A stretch of 64,000 bases of DNA. Origin: Ruegeria arenilitoris (GTDB lineage Bacteria; Pseudomonadota; Alphaproteobacteria; Rhodobacterales; Rhodobacteraceae). Positions 1 through 9,263 of the stretch are shown one piece after another (within the stretch, counting starts at the first letter, position 1; each line of letters opens with the position of its first letter). The stretch is from contig NZ_WPZQ01000003.1 in the NCBI RefSeq assembly GCF_013030265.1, forward strand, positions 186,001 to 250,000, read 5' to 3'. The notes under the pieces were generated by a model. It worked only from the letters and a program-made list of their open reading frames with translations, was not told where the DNA came from and made no database searches. The position numbers and the translations under genes are program-made.

Positions 1-171
1 CGACGCACCATCACTTATTTCTATATGGTAGCAAACACTGATCCTGTTGGCAGAGAAAGTCCGCAACGAGCCCGGAGCGACGGGTGCTGTGCTTGAATGG
101 CTCCTTCCACCTGTATACATATAACAGATTGCAGAAGTACCTATTGAATACTGCAGTTGGGAGAGATCGAC

Positions 172-672
172 ATGACAACCCCAAACCTGACCCGGAGAGC
201 TGTCGTTTCAACCGCGGGGGCCGCGCTTCTCACTAGTGCCTCCGGCCTGACCTTGCCGGCACGCGCGCAAACTGTTGCGGCCACTCCGACGATGCGGGGA
301 GGAGCCAACAATTACCGCCCTGGCGCTCCGATCATGGAAAGGATCGGCAATGGCGGCTTTTGGACCACTGGAACCGTGCGACGCGCGGGCGACGGCGCAC
401 CCCTTGCCGGCCGGCGCATTCAGGTGTGGGCCCATACGACCGAAGGCCACGAACGGGACGCGCGGTCTCATGGCGCGACGCTCACCGACGCCGACGGCGT
501 ATTCCGCATCGAGATGCCACAGATTGTACCCGCCTTCGGTCAGCCGCATGCGCATCTGGCTTACGATGCAGAATACGATGATGGCGGCTTCGAGACGGTT
601 TTTTTGCGGCCTGTGATGGAGCGGGCATCGGACACGAGCCTGCATGTTGAGTTCGTTCTGCGTCCTGTCTGA
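172..672 (+). CDS. Tat-exported intradiol-dioxygenase-like beta-sandwich protein
   Basis: The 166-residue product begins with a twin-arginine leader (TRRAVVSTAGAALL followed by a small-residue stretch and an ARA-Q type cleavage site), so it should be exported folded to the periplasm. The mature part has the pattern of the C-terminal beta-sandwich of intradiol ring-cleavage dioxygenases: a GTVRRAGDGAPLAGRRIQVW strand pair, a TDADGVFRIEMP turn and a PHAH segment. The usual tyrosine iron ligands are not evident, so catalysis is uncertain. I chose the ATG at 172 because GGGAGAG lies just upstream; a TTG at 157 in the same frame is less likely. The stop overlaps the next start (TGATG), implying co-translation with the bis-heme membrane gene. 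No exact family is recognised. Confidence 0.6.
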   Translation: MTTPNLTRRAVVSTAGAALLTSASGLTLPARAQTVAATPTMRGGANNYRPGAPIMERIGNGGFWTTGTVRRAGDGAPLAGRRIQVWAHTTEGHERDARSHGATLTDADGVFRIEMPQIVPAFGQPHAHLAYDAEYDDGGFETVFLRPVMERASDTSLHVEFVLRPV

Positions 673-1256
673 TGAGTTTGTTGCGCGGCGTGGTCGCATG
701 GGGGGCTCTAGCCTTAGCAATTGCCGTTCCCTTGATCGCCGCAGCGCAAAGCCCGCTTCTGCAATGGCGCGAGCCACTCTATGTCATTGCCGGATTTTCC
801 GGGATCGTCGGATTGGCGCTTTTGCTTGTTCAGCCTCTTCTAATCACCGGCGTGCTTCCGGGGATCCCGGCGCGGCGCATCCATATCTGGACCGGAATGG
901 CACTGGTTTTCGCGGTGGTTGTCCACGTGGCGGGTCTTTGGGTCACGAGCCCGCCGGACGTGGTGGACGTCTTGCTGTTCCGCTCTCCGACTCCGTTTTC
1001 CGTCTGGGGTGCGGTGGCAATGTGGACTCTCTTCGCAACCGCCATCCTTGCTGCCGTGAGAAAGCAACTGGGACTGCGCATCTGGCGCCTCGGCCATAGC
1101 GTGGCGGCGGTCGTGATCGTCACAGGCACGGTCGTACACGCATGGCTAATCCAGGGTGCGATGGAGAATGTGACGAAAGGGGCACTCTGCGTGATCGTTT
1201 TGGGGGCAGGAGCATGGGCCTTGTGTCGCCGCCGCGTATGGCGAATGCTCCGCTAA
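672..1256 (+). CDS. Ferric-reductase-like bis-heme transmembrane protein
   Basis: The 194-residue hydrophobic protein has about five or six membrane helices. Two helices each carry a histidine pair at the same spacing: His71 with His85, and His142 with His156. That is the heme-ligand arrangement of the ferric reductase / MsrQ (YedZ) superfamily, so two b-type hemes stacked across the membrane are expected. It overlaps the preceding Tat-protein gene by one base. By analogy with MsrPQ it probably carries electrons from the quinone pool to that exported partner. No FAD/NAD domain is fused, as in MsrQ-like members. The electron donor and physiological substrate are unknown. Confidence 0.7.
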   Translation: MSLLRGVVAWGALALAIAVPLIAAAQSPLLQWREPLYVIAGFSGIVGLALLLVQPLLITGVLPGIPARRIHIWTGMALVFAVVVHVAGLWVTSPPDVVDVLLFRSPTPFSVWGAVAMWTLFATAILAAVRKQLGLRIWRLGHSVAAVVIVTGTVVHAWLIQGAMENVTKGALCVIVLGAGAWALCRRRVWRMLR

Positions 1257-1891
1257 CTGCGGTCATGGATGCGTTGCACCTCGAACGACTGCTGAAAGTC
1301 CGCCTTTTGCTAGCCCTATTGTTTAAAACCCCAATCCGATATCCGGTCCTGCAGCGTTTTTTTGGTGTCAAAACCCAATCCAGCCCAAGAGCGACGAACC
1401 AACTGTTTGAGGATGCCATGCAGTCCTGAAACTGCATGAAAAGCCACAGACACCCGCGTTCGCCACATTGCATATAAGCAAGAAGAGGCGCCTTCGGCGT
1501 CTGATCTGCAAATCAGCCCTGATTTTCCCAAAGGGAAGTCAGGATCAAACAAATCGGTCTGGGTGCTGGATGAAAGAAGTAAGGTGGAAATAGTAAGGTT
1601 CTGTCGCTAGTGGCAAAACTATGTGTAGTCTCACAAGGGCACTGTGGAATGTCACTGATAATTGACTCAATCGACGGCCAAAACTTCAATAAGTCGGTCA
1701 ATGACGTCACTCATTTGCGACCCAAACATGAAGCATTTGTGACCCAATACGAATTGCGGCCATTCGACCATAATAAGGAGGAGTTTTGTCTATATGGACG
1801 GGTTATGAACAAAACCTCCATTCGTGCCCTCAGCACCAAAGACGGCTTGGCATGACTTTTGACAGCAGTGGAAAACACCCAAGTTTGGCAG
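1257..1891. other. 635-bp intergenic region without a convincing gene
   Basis: This stretch separates the heme gene from xylA, with both genes ending into it. It is visibly more A+T-rich than its surroundings. It contains one copy of the dispersed repeat (1453-1551) and a short imperfect tandem motif (catttgcgaccca at 1712-1724, catttgtgaccca at 1734-1746). Short open frames exist on both strands but lack good ribosome sites or recognisable protein character. It reads like decayed sequence. No clear terminator for xylA was found. Confidence 0.6.
1453..1551 (+). repeat. Left copy of roughly 100-bp dispersed direct repeat
   Basis: This block aligns with 25,217-25,315 in the same orientation. 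Both copies start with CCCGCGTTCGCCAC, continue through a 34-base gapless but diverged middle (about 22 of 34 identical), and end in a nearly identical 50-base part. That part begins with the quasi-palindrome CTGATCTGCAAATCAG and runs through AAAGGGAAG to ATCAAACAAA. It does not look coding. The two copies bracket the xylose and LacI-controlled carbohydrate clusters. Confidence 0.8.
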
Positions 1892-3199
1892 TTAGACAAA
1901 TCTGTTCACATAATTCTCTAGTATTTCCTGGCGTCCAGATTGCGGCTCTGGGTTTATTCCTTCACTTAAAACGCGAGCGGAAATTTCATCCAGGCTACTG
2001 CCTAACATGGACTCCGCTTTGGGAGACTTCCAATCGGAGTAGCGTTGCGAAAGCGCGTTTTCCAAACCTCCATCTTCAATCATTGCAGCCGCTGCTTTCA
2101 AACCACGTGCGCATATGTCCATTCCGCCGATATGAGCCGCCGCCAGATCGACAGCATCAATCGATTGCCGGCGAATTTTGGCGTCGAAATTTGTGCCGCC
2201 GGTGGTAAAACCACCAGCTTTCAGGATGTAATAGTAAGCTAGGGCAACTTCCGGTGTATTGTTCGGGAACTGGTCTGTATCCCATCCGGATTGGTAGTCG
2301 TTGCGGTTCATATCAATCGAACCCAGCATCCCTTCAGCAGCCGCAACCGCAATTTCATGCTCAAAGCTATGCCCGGCAAGGATCGCGTGGCCCTGCTCGA
2401 GATTTAGTTTCACTTCGTTCTCCAACCCATACTTCCTGAGAAAACCGATGCAAGTAGCTGCGTCATAGTCGTATTGGTGCTTGGAAGGCTCCTGAGGTTT
2501 CGGCTCTACAAGAATGGTGCCTTTGAACCCGATCTTGTGTTTGTACTCTACGACCATGTTCAGAAAACGGCCCATGTGATCCAATTCGGTTTTCAGGTCT
2601 GTGTTCAGAAGGGTTTCGTAGCCCTCACGACCACCCCACAGAACATAGTTTTCACCACCTAGTTTGTGAGTTGCATCCATGCAGGATTTCACTGTCGCTG
2701 CAGCGAATGCAAAAACGTCGGGATCAGGATTGGTACTGGCGCCAGACATCCAGCGACGATGACTGAACATATTGGCCGTACCCCAAAGCAACTTGGTTCC
2801 AGACACCTGCATCTTTTCGCCGATGTAATCAGTGATTTCTTCCAGAGTTCTCAAGTTATCAGCAAAATTGCCCTGTTCGGGCCGGATGTCAGCGTCGTGC
2901 CAGCAAAAGAAGGGCTGGCCCAGAATCTCGAATAATTCGAACGCAATATCCGCTTTCAGGCGGGCACGATCCATCTCATCCTGTGGATGCCACGGACGAT
3001 CAAATGTGGGACCGCCGAACGGATCCCCGCCTTCCCACGCGAAGGAATGCCACCATGCCACCGCAAATCGCAGATGGTCTTCCATACGCTTGCCCATGAC
3101 GATCTCGTCCGGGTCGTAGTGACGAAAGGCCAACGGGTTCTTGCTGTCCTCGCCTTCAAACTGGATCTTTTCGATCCCTTCAAAAAATCCACTTGGCAT
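1892..3199 (-). CDS. xylA: Xylose isomerase
   Basis: The 435-residue enzyme interconverts D-xylose and D-xylulose (EC 5.3.1.5) in the cytoplasm. The sequence aligns without a shift to the numbering of the long class II enzymes: His101 and Asp104 in FCWHDAD, Glu232 and Lys234 in VEPKPQEP, then Glu268, His271, Asp296, Asp307 and Asp309 as metal and substrate ligands. Length is typical. It is the last gene of a xylF-xylH-xylG-xylA unit, 9 bp after xylG. Co-expression with the importer, and xylB about 8 kb away, complete the isomerase pathway from xylose to xylulose-5-phosphate. Regulation is probably through the XylR site upstream of xylF. Confidence 0.97.
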   Translation of the reverse strand: MPSGFFEGIEKIQFEGEDSKNPLAFRHYDPDEIVMGKRMEDHLRFAVAWWHSFAWEGGDPFGGPTFDRPWHPQDEMDRARLKADIAFELFEILGQPFFCWHDADIRPEQGNFADNLRTLEEITDYIGEKMQVSGTKLLWGTANMFSHRRWMSGASTNPDPDVFAFAAATVKSCMDATHKLGGENYVLWGGREGYETLLNTDLKTELDHMGRFLNMVVEYKHKIGFKGTILVEPKPQEPSKHQYDYDAATCIGFLRKYGLENEVKLNLEQGHAILAGHSFEHEIAVAAAEGMLGSIDMNRNDYQSGWDTDQFPNNTPEVALAYYYILKAGGFTTGGTNFDAKIRRQSIDAVDLAAAHIGGMDICARGLKAAAAMIEDGGLENALSQRYSDWKSPKAESMLGSSLDEISARVLSEGINPEPQSGRQEILENYVNRFV

Positions 3200-3208
3200 T
3201 TCTGCCCC

Positions 3209-4012
3209 CTACTCCGCTTTTTGTGCTGGCTGCTTGCCGAGAATGATCATCGACAAAAGATCGTCATCAGTTACGTCTGCGATATCGACCGTCCCAACCA
3301 GTTTTCCGTTCTTCATGACCGAGGCGCGGTCGCACAGCTCCATGACGGCATGCACATCGTGATCGATCAGAAATATCCCGATGCCTTGCGCCTTTAGCTG
3401 GTGGATCAGATCCGCCACCATCTGAGTTTCATGCGGCCCGAGCGCTGCTGTCGGCTCATCCATGATCAGAATACGTGCGTTGAAGTAGACAGCCCGAGCG
3501 ATCGCCACTGATTGTCTTTGCCCACCCGACAAGGCGGAGACCGGATCATTGAACTTCTGAAAGTTCGGGTTGAGCTGCGCCATGATCTTTCGGCACTCGG
3601 CCTCCATGGCTGCGTCGTTGACCAAACCAAAAGGCGTCGTCATCTCGCGCCCCAGGAACAGGTTCGATGTCGCGTCCAGATTGTCGGCCAAGGCGAGCGT
3701 CTGATAGATGGTCTCGATATTATTCGCCCGGGCATCACGGGGATTGCCAATCTCAACTGGCTTGCCATCAATCAGAATCTCACCGTGATCCATCTGATAG
3801 GCGCCGGACAGAACCTTGATCAACGTGGATTTTCCGGCCCCGTTGTGGCCAAGCAGGCCAACGACTTCACCCGGATAGAGATCGACTGACACATGGTCGA
3901 CGGCCTTGATCCCGCCGAAGGAAATCGAAATGTCGCGCATCTCGACCAATGGCGGCGCGCCTGAACCGCGCCCAGTACCGAGAGGTTTTTTTTGCGTATC
4001 CTGAGCTTGCAT
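3209..4012 (-). CDS. xylG: Xylose ABC transporter ATP-binding protein, single-domain type
   Basis: This cytoplasmic ATPase energises the XylFH importer. It has Walker [10 protein letters not shown] (about residues 55-63), the signature [14 protein letters not shown] and Walker [13 protein letters not shown]. At 267 residues it carries one nucleotide-binding domain, about half the enterobacterial XylG with its fused double domain, so it presumably acts as a homodimer. The ATG at 4012 overlaps the xylH stop (TGATG); an in-frame GTG immediately before it is an alternative start. The gene lies between xylH and xylA, and that context supports xylose. A general CUT2 sugar ATPase such as FrcA would look similar. 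Confidence 0.9.
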   Translation of the reverse strand: MQAQDTQKKPLGTGRGSGAPPLVEMRDISISFGGIKAVDHVSVDLYPGEVVGLLGHNGAGKSTLIKVLSGAYQMDHGEILIDGKPVEIGNPRDARANNIETIYQTLALADNLDATSNLFLGREMTTPFGLVNDAAMEAECRKIMAQLNPNFQKFNDPVSALSGGQRQSVAIARAVYFNARILIMDEPTAALGPHETQMVADLIHQLKAQGIGIFLIDHDVHAVMELCDRASVMKNGKLVGTVDIADVTDDDLLSMIILGKQPAQKAE

Positions 4013-5310
4013 CACTTTGCCCCCAGTCGCTTGCGGTAGACGATGTCGATATAGACGGCCAACACGAGAACGCTGCCGACGACGATGTTCTGAAACGGTG
4101 CGTCCACGCCAACCATTGCCATGCCCGATTGCAGCGCCTGCATGATCAATGCACCAAGGATCGCGCCATAGATGGTACCGATGCCGCCGGACAATGCGGT
4201 TCCTCCGATCACTGCAGCGGCTATGACCCGAAGTTCGTCGAGCGTACCAATGTCGTTAGAGTGATTTGCCAAGCGGGCCGAGGCGACGACCGCGGACACG
4301 GCGCACAGGAAACCCATTAGTGCAAAAATCTTCACGGTCAGCAGCCGAGTATTGATACCCGAAAGCTCTGCTGCATCCGGGTTGCCGCCGGTGGCAAAGA
4401 TGTATCGGCCAAACCGTGTTTTTCGCGCCACAATTGTCAGCGTGACAGCCACGATGATCAGGATGAGTACAGAAATAGGTATGCCGTATCCGACGACCAG
4501 CCCTTCTGGCATTGTCTCACCGCGCGCTTCGAACATACGTTGCAGCCGGCGCGTCGGAATGGCGTAACTGTTTACGATGTAAACGTACCCAAGGATAGCA
4601 ATTGCGATTATCCCGGCCAGAGTGGCCTCGGCCCAAACAGGTTTTACCGGGAAACCATGTGACGCTTTTGCGCGGCGACCACTCCACAAAGCCCAGATTG
4701 CGATTGCGGTAGCAAACAAGCCGAACAGCCAGCTTGTTGTCGTTCCCAATGTTCCGTTAGTCCCGCCAAACATCAGAAATGTGCTATCCAGAGGACCAAT
4801 CGTCTGGCCGCTGGTCAAATACCACGCCACGTTTCGCCAAACCAGAAACCCACCAAGCGTAACGATGAACGCTGGTATCGTCAGATAACCAACCATCCAG
4901 CCATGAAATGCACCAATCAGTGTGCCGACAAACAGCCCAACAACAATTGTGATCGCCCAGGTTGCCGGATTGTTCAAACCCATCCCAAGTATTTGCGGCA
5001 AAAGCTCGGTTTGCGTCATTGCCATCACGGCCGAGGTTGTTGCCAGCAGCGCTCCCACCGACAAGTCGATGTGACGAGTGACGATAATGAACACCATTCC
5101 GCACGCCATAATGGCCACTGAAACCGTCTGGATGGAGAGGTTGAACAGGTTCCGAGGCGTCAAGAACCGTCCGTCCGTGAAGATGTTGAACCCGATACAC
5201 AGGATGACAAACGCGCCGATCATTCCCAAAAGTCGCATGTCCAGTTCCAGTTGCTGGAACAGGCTGGGTTTCGCTTTTTCAGGTATCGGCTGAGACGAAG
5301 TTTCGGTCAT
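4012..5310 (-). CDS. xylH: Xylose ABC transporter permease
   Basis: The 432-residue inner-membrane protein belongs to the CUT2 permease family (BPD_transp_2). It has roughly ten hydrophobic helices and family motifs such as [17 protein letters not shown] near residues 80-100 and [21 protein letters not shown] near the C-terminus. It forms the channel for D-xylose delivered by XylF. A long hydrophilic loop in the middle (around residues 215-270) is typical of XylH. It follows xylF after a 63-bp gap holding a strong hairpin and overlaps xylG by one base. Confidence 0.93.
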   Translation of the reverse strand: MTETSSQPIPEKAKPSLFQQLELDMRLLGMIGAFVILCIGFNIFTDGRFLTPRNLFNLSIQTVSVAIMACGMVFIIVTRHIDLSVGALLATTSAVMAMTQTELLPQILGMGLNNPATWAITIVVGLFVGTLIGAFHGWMVGYLTIPAFIVTLGGFLVWRNVAWYLTSGQTIGPLDSTFLMFGGTNGTLGTTTSWLFGLFATAIAIWALWSGRRAKASHGFPVKPVWAEATLAGIIAIAILGYVYIVNSYAIPTRRLQRMFEARGETMPEGLVVGYGIPISVLILIIVAVTLTIVARKTRFGRYIFATGGNPDAAELSGINTRLLTVKIFALMGFLCAVSAVVASARLANHSNDIGTLDELRVIAAAVIGGTALSGGIGTIYGAILGALIMQALQSGMAMVGVDAPFQNIVVGSVLVLAVYIDIVYRKRLGAK

Positions 5311-5335
5311 TTCCGATCTTTCATATTCAGCATTT

Positions 5336-5365
5336 GCCCCAGGCCCGGACTAAAGGGCCCAGGGC
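5336..5365 (-). terminator. Intercistronic stem-loop between xylF and xylH
   Basis: Eleven-base arms (GCCCCAGGCCC at 5336-5346 and GGGCCCAGGGC at 5355-5365) surround an 8-base loop. All positions pair if two G-U pairs are allowed in the RNA. There is no U-run, so it is more likely a processing or stabilising hairpin, or a partial terminator, that raises the xylF message over the downstream permease and ATPase. Confidence 0.7.
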
Positions 5366-5373
5366 TGAGTGGT

Positions 5374-6393
5374 TTAGTTACAAGGGGCAGGTCCGTTTTC
5401 AACGCCTTGGCAAAGATCTTCCAGCGGGATCCACCCGGCATCAACAACCACGGACAAGTTGTCCTTGGTGATTGGAACGGGCGCAAGGAAGACCGAGTTC
5501 ATCTCGGTGCCACCCGGTGATGTCCAGCTAACTGCGCCTTCGACATCAGCAGGGCTTGTCCCACCGCTCAACGCAACAGCAATTTCGCCAGCGGCCTTTC
5601 CAAGTTCGCGAGCATCCTTCCAAACCGAAACCGTCTGCGTTCCCAGTGCGACACGGTTCAACGCTGCGTGGTCGCCGTCCTGACCGGAAACCGGAATGCC
5701 TTCCATGCCCTGTGCGGTCAGCGCGGCAACAACACCGCCTGCAGTACCGTCATTCGACGCAACGACTGCATCCACGTTGTTCTCGTTCGCGGTCAGGATT
5801 TGTTCCATGTTCCGCTGCGCGTTTGCGGGCAGCCAGCCATCCGTGTATGCCTCACCAACGATTACAATGTCACCGCTATCGACGGCTGCTCCGATGATCT
5901 CTTGCTGACCCCCGCGCAGGAAATCTGCGTTCGGATCAGTAGGAGAGCCTTTGATCATCACGTAGTTGCCCTTGGGCATGGCCTCAAAGACAGCCCGAGC
6001 CTGCATTCTGCCGACTTCCACATTGTCGAAGGTCAGATAGAACGCACGGTCATCTTCAATCAGGCGATCATAAGCAATGACCGGAATACCTTCGTCAGCC
6101 GCAGCCTGAACAGCCGGTCCGATTGCCTGTGCGTCCTGGGCCAGAATAATAAGTGCGTCCACGCCTTGGGCGATCAGGCTTTCAATGTCCGAAAGCTGCT
6201 TTGCGGAAGACGATTGCGCGTCTGCGGAAATATACTCGGCACCGCCAGCTTCAAGTGCCGATTTGATGGCCGCTTCGTCTGTTTTCCAACGCTCTTCCTG
6301 AAAGTTCGACCAGCTTACGCCGACCACTGGCTCTGCGAATGCGGTCGAAGCCAACAAAGTGGCCACAGCCGAAAAGCTGAGAATTCTCTTCAT
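5374..6393 (-). CDS. xylF: Periplasmic D-xylose-binding protein
   Basis: This solute-binding subunit captures D-xylose in the periplasm and hands it to XylH. The 339-residue precursor has a classic Sec signal ([20 protein letters not shown], cleavage near residue 20). The mature part is a type I periplasmic-binding fold (Peripla_BP_4) with [36 protein letters not shown] and [14 protein letters not shown]. The start at 6393 is supported by GGAGGAAATC immediately upstream. It is the first gene of the xylFHGA operon, divergent from xylR. A candidate XylR operator lies in the shared intergenic region. Confidence 0.95.
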   Translation of the reverse strand: MKRILSFSAVATLLASTAFAEPVVGVSWSNFQEERWKTDEAAIKSALEAGGAEYISADAQSSSAKQLSDIESLIAQGVDALIILAQDAQAIGPAVQAAADEGIPVIAYDRLIEDDRAFYLTFDNVEVGRMQARAVFEAMPKGNYVMIKGSPTDPNADFLRGGQQEIIGAAVDSGDIVIVGEAYTDGWLPANAQRNMEQILTANENNVDAVVASNDGTAGGVVAALTAQGMEGIPVSGQDGDHAALNRVALGTQTVSVWKDARELGKAAGEIAVALSGGTSPADVEGAVSWTSPGGTEMNSVFLAPVPITKDNLSVVVDAGWIPLEDLCQGVENGPAPCN

Positions 6394-6455
6394 GATTTCC
6401 TCCCATTTGCCGAGCCATCGCATTTCGATTCGCGGCTCTCACAAATTTGAATACC

Positions 6456-6484
6456 ATATTTATTTCAGTCGGTAAAATATTTAC
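6456..6484. promoter_or_regulatory. Candidate XylR operator between xylF and xylR
   Basis: The A/T-rich imperfect inverted repeat reads ATATTTATTTCAG, then GGTAAAATATTTAC. Its right half (TAAAATATTTA at 6473-6483) is the exact reverse complement of TAAATATTTTA at 12,984-12,994 upstream of xylB. It lies about 60-70 bp from both start codons of the divergent xylF and xylR genes, so one site could control both. A/T-rich palindromes suit ROK-family repressors. This is a prediction from the match only. Confidence 0.55.
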
Positions 6485-6544
6485 TCTACAAGAGGCACCC
6501 AAATTCAAATAGATTGGGCCAACAGCAAGATTCGCGAGGACAAG

Positions 6545-7762
6545 ATGCTGAAAAGCAAAGCCTCTCCGGTTTCTTTGGAACAAAGAAATGCAACCCGTCT
6601 GCGGGTATTGGAGCACATAAGAGCCAAGGGGGCCGTCTCGCGGATCGATATTGCATCCGCCTTGCAAACCAGCCCTGCGACTGTCACCGCCGCCACGGCT
6701 GATCTCATCTCGGCCGGGCTGGTAAAAGAGACTGAAAGCCAGGCACAGTCAAAGTCGGGGAAGAGAGGCAGACCCAGAGTATTGCTGCAATTGGACGGCC
6801 AGATGCACCTTGTGGCCGGTCTAAAAGTGGCTCGGCAAGTAATCTCGGTTATCTTGGTCGACTTTGAAGGTAACGAAGTCGCATCCCATAAATATGCTTT
6901 GGATCACGCCAGAATGTCGCCGCAAGAATTTGTATCGGCGATCCGTGAAGCTCTTGAAGAAACCTGCAAACAGATCGATCGTTCTGTCGCTCATTTGGCA
7001 GGTGTTTCTATCGGGGTGGCTGGACTGGTCGATGCAAACAAGAATTTTGTCCACTGGTCATCATCGATTACTGAGAGAAATATTGATTTCAGCCACTTGC
7101 TTTCAAATGAGCTGCCCTGCCCCGCATTCGTCGACAACGACGCCAATCTTGTCGCCAAGGCCGAACAGCTTTTTGGCTTGGGTAAGGGTTTAAAGAACTT
7201 CCTCGTTGTTACGATCGAACATGGTGTTGGCCTTGGCATCGTATTGGACGGCAAACTATACCGTGGAGAACGAGGCTGCGGCGCTGAGTTTGGGCACACC
7301 AAAGTTCAACTTGACGGAGCCCTTTGCCAATGCGGTCAACGCGGATGTCTAGAAGCCTATGTGGGCGACTATGCTTTGATCCGCGAGATGACAGTCACCG
7401 GTCATACCAACGACATGGAAACCGTTTCCGACATACATGACCGCGCCAACTCAGGTGACGACAGAGCTTCATCTGTGCTTGCCCGCGCAGGTCAGATGTT
7501 TGGCCTCGGGATTTCCAACCTGATCAACTTGTATGACCCAGAGTGCATTATCGTCTCGGGGGCACAAATGAGCTTTGAGCATTTGTGTTCCAACGAAGTT
7601 ATGACCCGCATTCAAAACGGCGTTGTGAATGTCGATGCACCTTTGCCCCAGATCAAAGTTCATCACTGGGGTGACATGATGTGGGCCAAGGGGGCGGCAG
7701 CCTATGGAATTGAACAAATCTCAATTCTCAAGGTCAAGGAGCTGACGGCGAATGCGTCTTGA
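6545..7762 (+). CDS. xylR: ROK-family xylose repressor
   Basis: The 405-residue regulator has an N-terminal winged helix-turn-helix (about residues 15-65, RIDIASALQTSPATVTAATADLI split around the turn) and a ROK sugar-kinase-like domain. The ROK zinc motif CQCGQRGCLE (Cys261, Cys263, Cys268) and His251 are intact. ROK proteins with this layout (XylR, NagC, Mlc) bind DNA and release it when a sugar binds. The position between xylF and the xylB-galM genes makes xylose or a derivative the likely inducer. The last 11 bases overlap the CRTAC1 gene, so the two are probably translated together. Confidence 0.88.
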   Translation: MLKSKASPVSLEQRNATRLRVLEHIRAKGAVSRIDIASALQTSPATVTAATADLISAGLVKETESQAQSKSGKRGRPRVLLQLDGQMHLVAGLKVARQVISVILVDFEGNEVASHKYALDHARMSPQEFVSAIREALEETCKQIDRSVAHLAGVSIGVAGLVDANKNFVHWSSSITERNIDFSHLLSNELPCPAFVDNDANLVAKAEQLFGLGKGLKNFLVVTIEHGVGLGIVLDGKLYRGERGCGAEFGHTKVQLDGALCQCGQRGCLEAYVGDYALIREMTVTGHTNDMETVSDIHDRANSGDDRASSVLARAGQMFGLGISNLINLYDPECIIVSGAQMSFEHLCSNEVMTRIQNGVVNVDAPLPQIKVHHWGDMMWAKGAAAYGIEQISILKVKELTANAS

Positions 7763-9263
7763 GATTGCGATATTTGCGGCTTTGGGCACAGTTGCGAATG
7801 CGGACACTGTTATTCCCCAGTTCACAAATGTCGATGTACCAAAACATGTCTATGCTGGCGGGTGGGAGCATTTTGTCGGCGGCGGTGTGGCCGTATTCGA
7901 TTGCAATGGGGACTCGCTGCCAGAACTCTTTTTGGCGGGCGGTTCCGACCGGTCTCAACTGTTCATCAATACCTCGAAGGAACAGATAACATTTCAGGCA
8001 AAGACGCCTGCAGATCTTTCGCTGACTGGTGTGACCGGCGCATACCCTCTCAACGTTGATAGCGACGGCGTAATGGACCTGGCGATTTTGCGTGTTGGCC
8101 CAGACCTGCTTCTTCGGGGCCATCCCGACTGCCAATTCAGCCCTTTCACTTATCTCGGGTTTCAGTCCGAGGATCACTGGACCACAGGGTTCTCGGCAAC
8201 ATGGGAAAGCGGGCAAACTTTACCGACCCTGGCGTTTGGCACCTATGTTGATCGGTTTGATCCCGAAGGTCCCTTTGAATCCTGCGGCCCAACCCTTTTG
8301 TACCGTCCAGAAGGCGACTCGTATCGCGAGCCGCTGCATCTTGAGCCCGGCTACTGCTCACTTTCTATTTTGTTTTCGGACTGGGCCCGAACTGGCCGCG
8401 CTGATCTTCGCGTCAGCAACGACCGTCACTACTATGTTCGCGGCGGTCATGAGCAGTTATGGGCGATGGAGCCTGAGCCTCGGCAATACTCGGAAGACGA
8501 AGGCTGGCTTCCATTTTCGATCTGGGGAATGGGGATCGCCTCTCGCGACCTTACTGGAGATGGATTTCCCGAAGTTTATCTGACCTCGATGGGTGATCAG
8601 AAACTCCAAGTATTTGACCCAGCGACAAACGGCCCGACCTGGCGCGATGCAACTTACGAAAAGGGCACGACCGCCCATAGACCGCATATCGGTGGAGACG
8701 GAAGGCCATCCACCGGGTGGCACGCACAGTTTGGCGATGTCAACAACGACGGCCGGGACGATATATTCGTGGCCAAGGGAAACGTAGAACAGATGCCCGA
8801 TGCGGCTCTGAACGACCCCAATAACCTACTACTACAGAACTCCGACGGTCAGTTTATTGAAGCTGCGGCAGATGCCGGTGCTGCCTCGATGGCTAAGTCT
8901 CGTGGCGCGGCGCTTGCTGACCTGAACAACGATGGGAAGTTGGATCTGGTGGTCGTCAACCGAGGTTCTGAGCTCGAAGTCAGCCAGAACACTTCTCAGG
9001 GTGGCAACTGGCTATTGATTGATGTCACTCAGGATCAATCCAATCACGCAGCAATTGGTGGATTTATTGAAGTCAAAACCTCGCTGGGTGTTCAGACCCG
9101 CGAGCTCACTATCGGCGGCGGTCACGCTGGTGGTATCGCTGGGTTTCAGCATTTTGGGCTTGGGAGTCAGGACCAGGTGCAGGTTCGCATGATCTGGCCG
9201 GATGGTTCGAAAGGCGAGTGGTTGGACTATCAGCCCAACCAAATCATACGTCTTCACCGCTGA
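7752..9263 (+). CDS. Secreted CRTAC1-family FG-GAP/VCBS propeller protein with ASPIC/UnbV C-terminus
   Basis: The 503-residue protein starts with a short signal-like sequence (cleavage near residue 18, VANA-D). Calcium-type FG-GAP repeats follow, for example VFDCNGDSLPELFLAGG, DLTGDGFPEVYLTS, DVNNDGRDDIFVAKG and DLNNDGKLDLVVVN. The last 100 residues fit the ASPIC/UnbV domain (IGGFIEVKTSLGVQTRELTIGGG, then VRMIWPDG). A secreted beta-propeller is therefore expected; function is unknown for most members. It overlaps xylR by 11 bp and abuts the convergent di-heme gene with no gap. Being in the xylR message, it is probably controlled with the xylose genes, which is unusual. Confidence 0.75.
   Translation: MRLEIAIFAALGTVANADTVIPQFTNVDVPKHVYAGGWEHFVGGGVAVFDCNGDSLPELFLAGGSDRSQLFINTSKEQITFQAKTPADLSLTGVTGAYPLNVDSDGVMDLAILRVGPDLLLRGHPDCQFSPFTYLGFQSEDHWTTGFSATWESGQTLPTLAFGTYVDRFDPEGPFESCGPTLLYRPEGDSYREPLHLEPGYCSLSILFSDWARTGRADLRVSNDRHYYVRGGHEQLWAMEPEPRQYSEDEGWLPFSIWGMGIASRDLTGDGFPEVYLTSMGDQKLQVFDPATNGPTWRDATYEKGTTAHRPHIGGDGRPSTGWHAQFGDVNNDGRDDIFVAKGNVEQMPDAALNDPNNLLLQNSDGQFIEAAADAGAASMAKSRGAALADLNNDGKLDLVVVNRGSELEVSQNTSQGGNWLLIDVTQDQSNHAAIGGFIEVKTSLGVQTRELTIGGGHAGGIAGFQHFGLGSQDQVQVRMIWPDGSKGEWLDYQPNQIIRLHR

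Noticed and set aside
1610-1855. 81-codon open frame starting at GTG in the gap before xylA
   Set aside because: No ribosome site, no family character, and overlapping frames on the other strand are as long. The region looks decayed.
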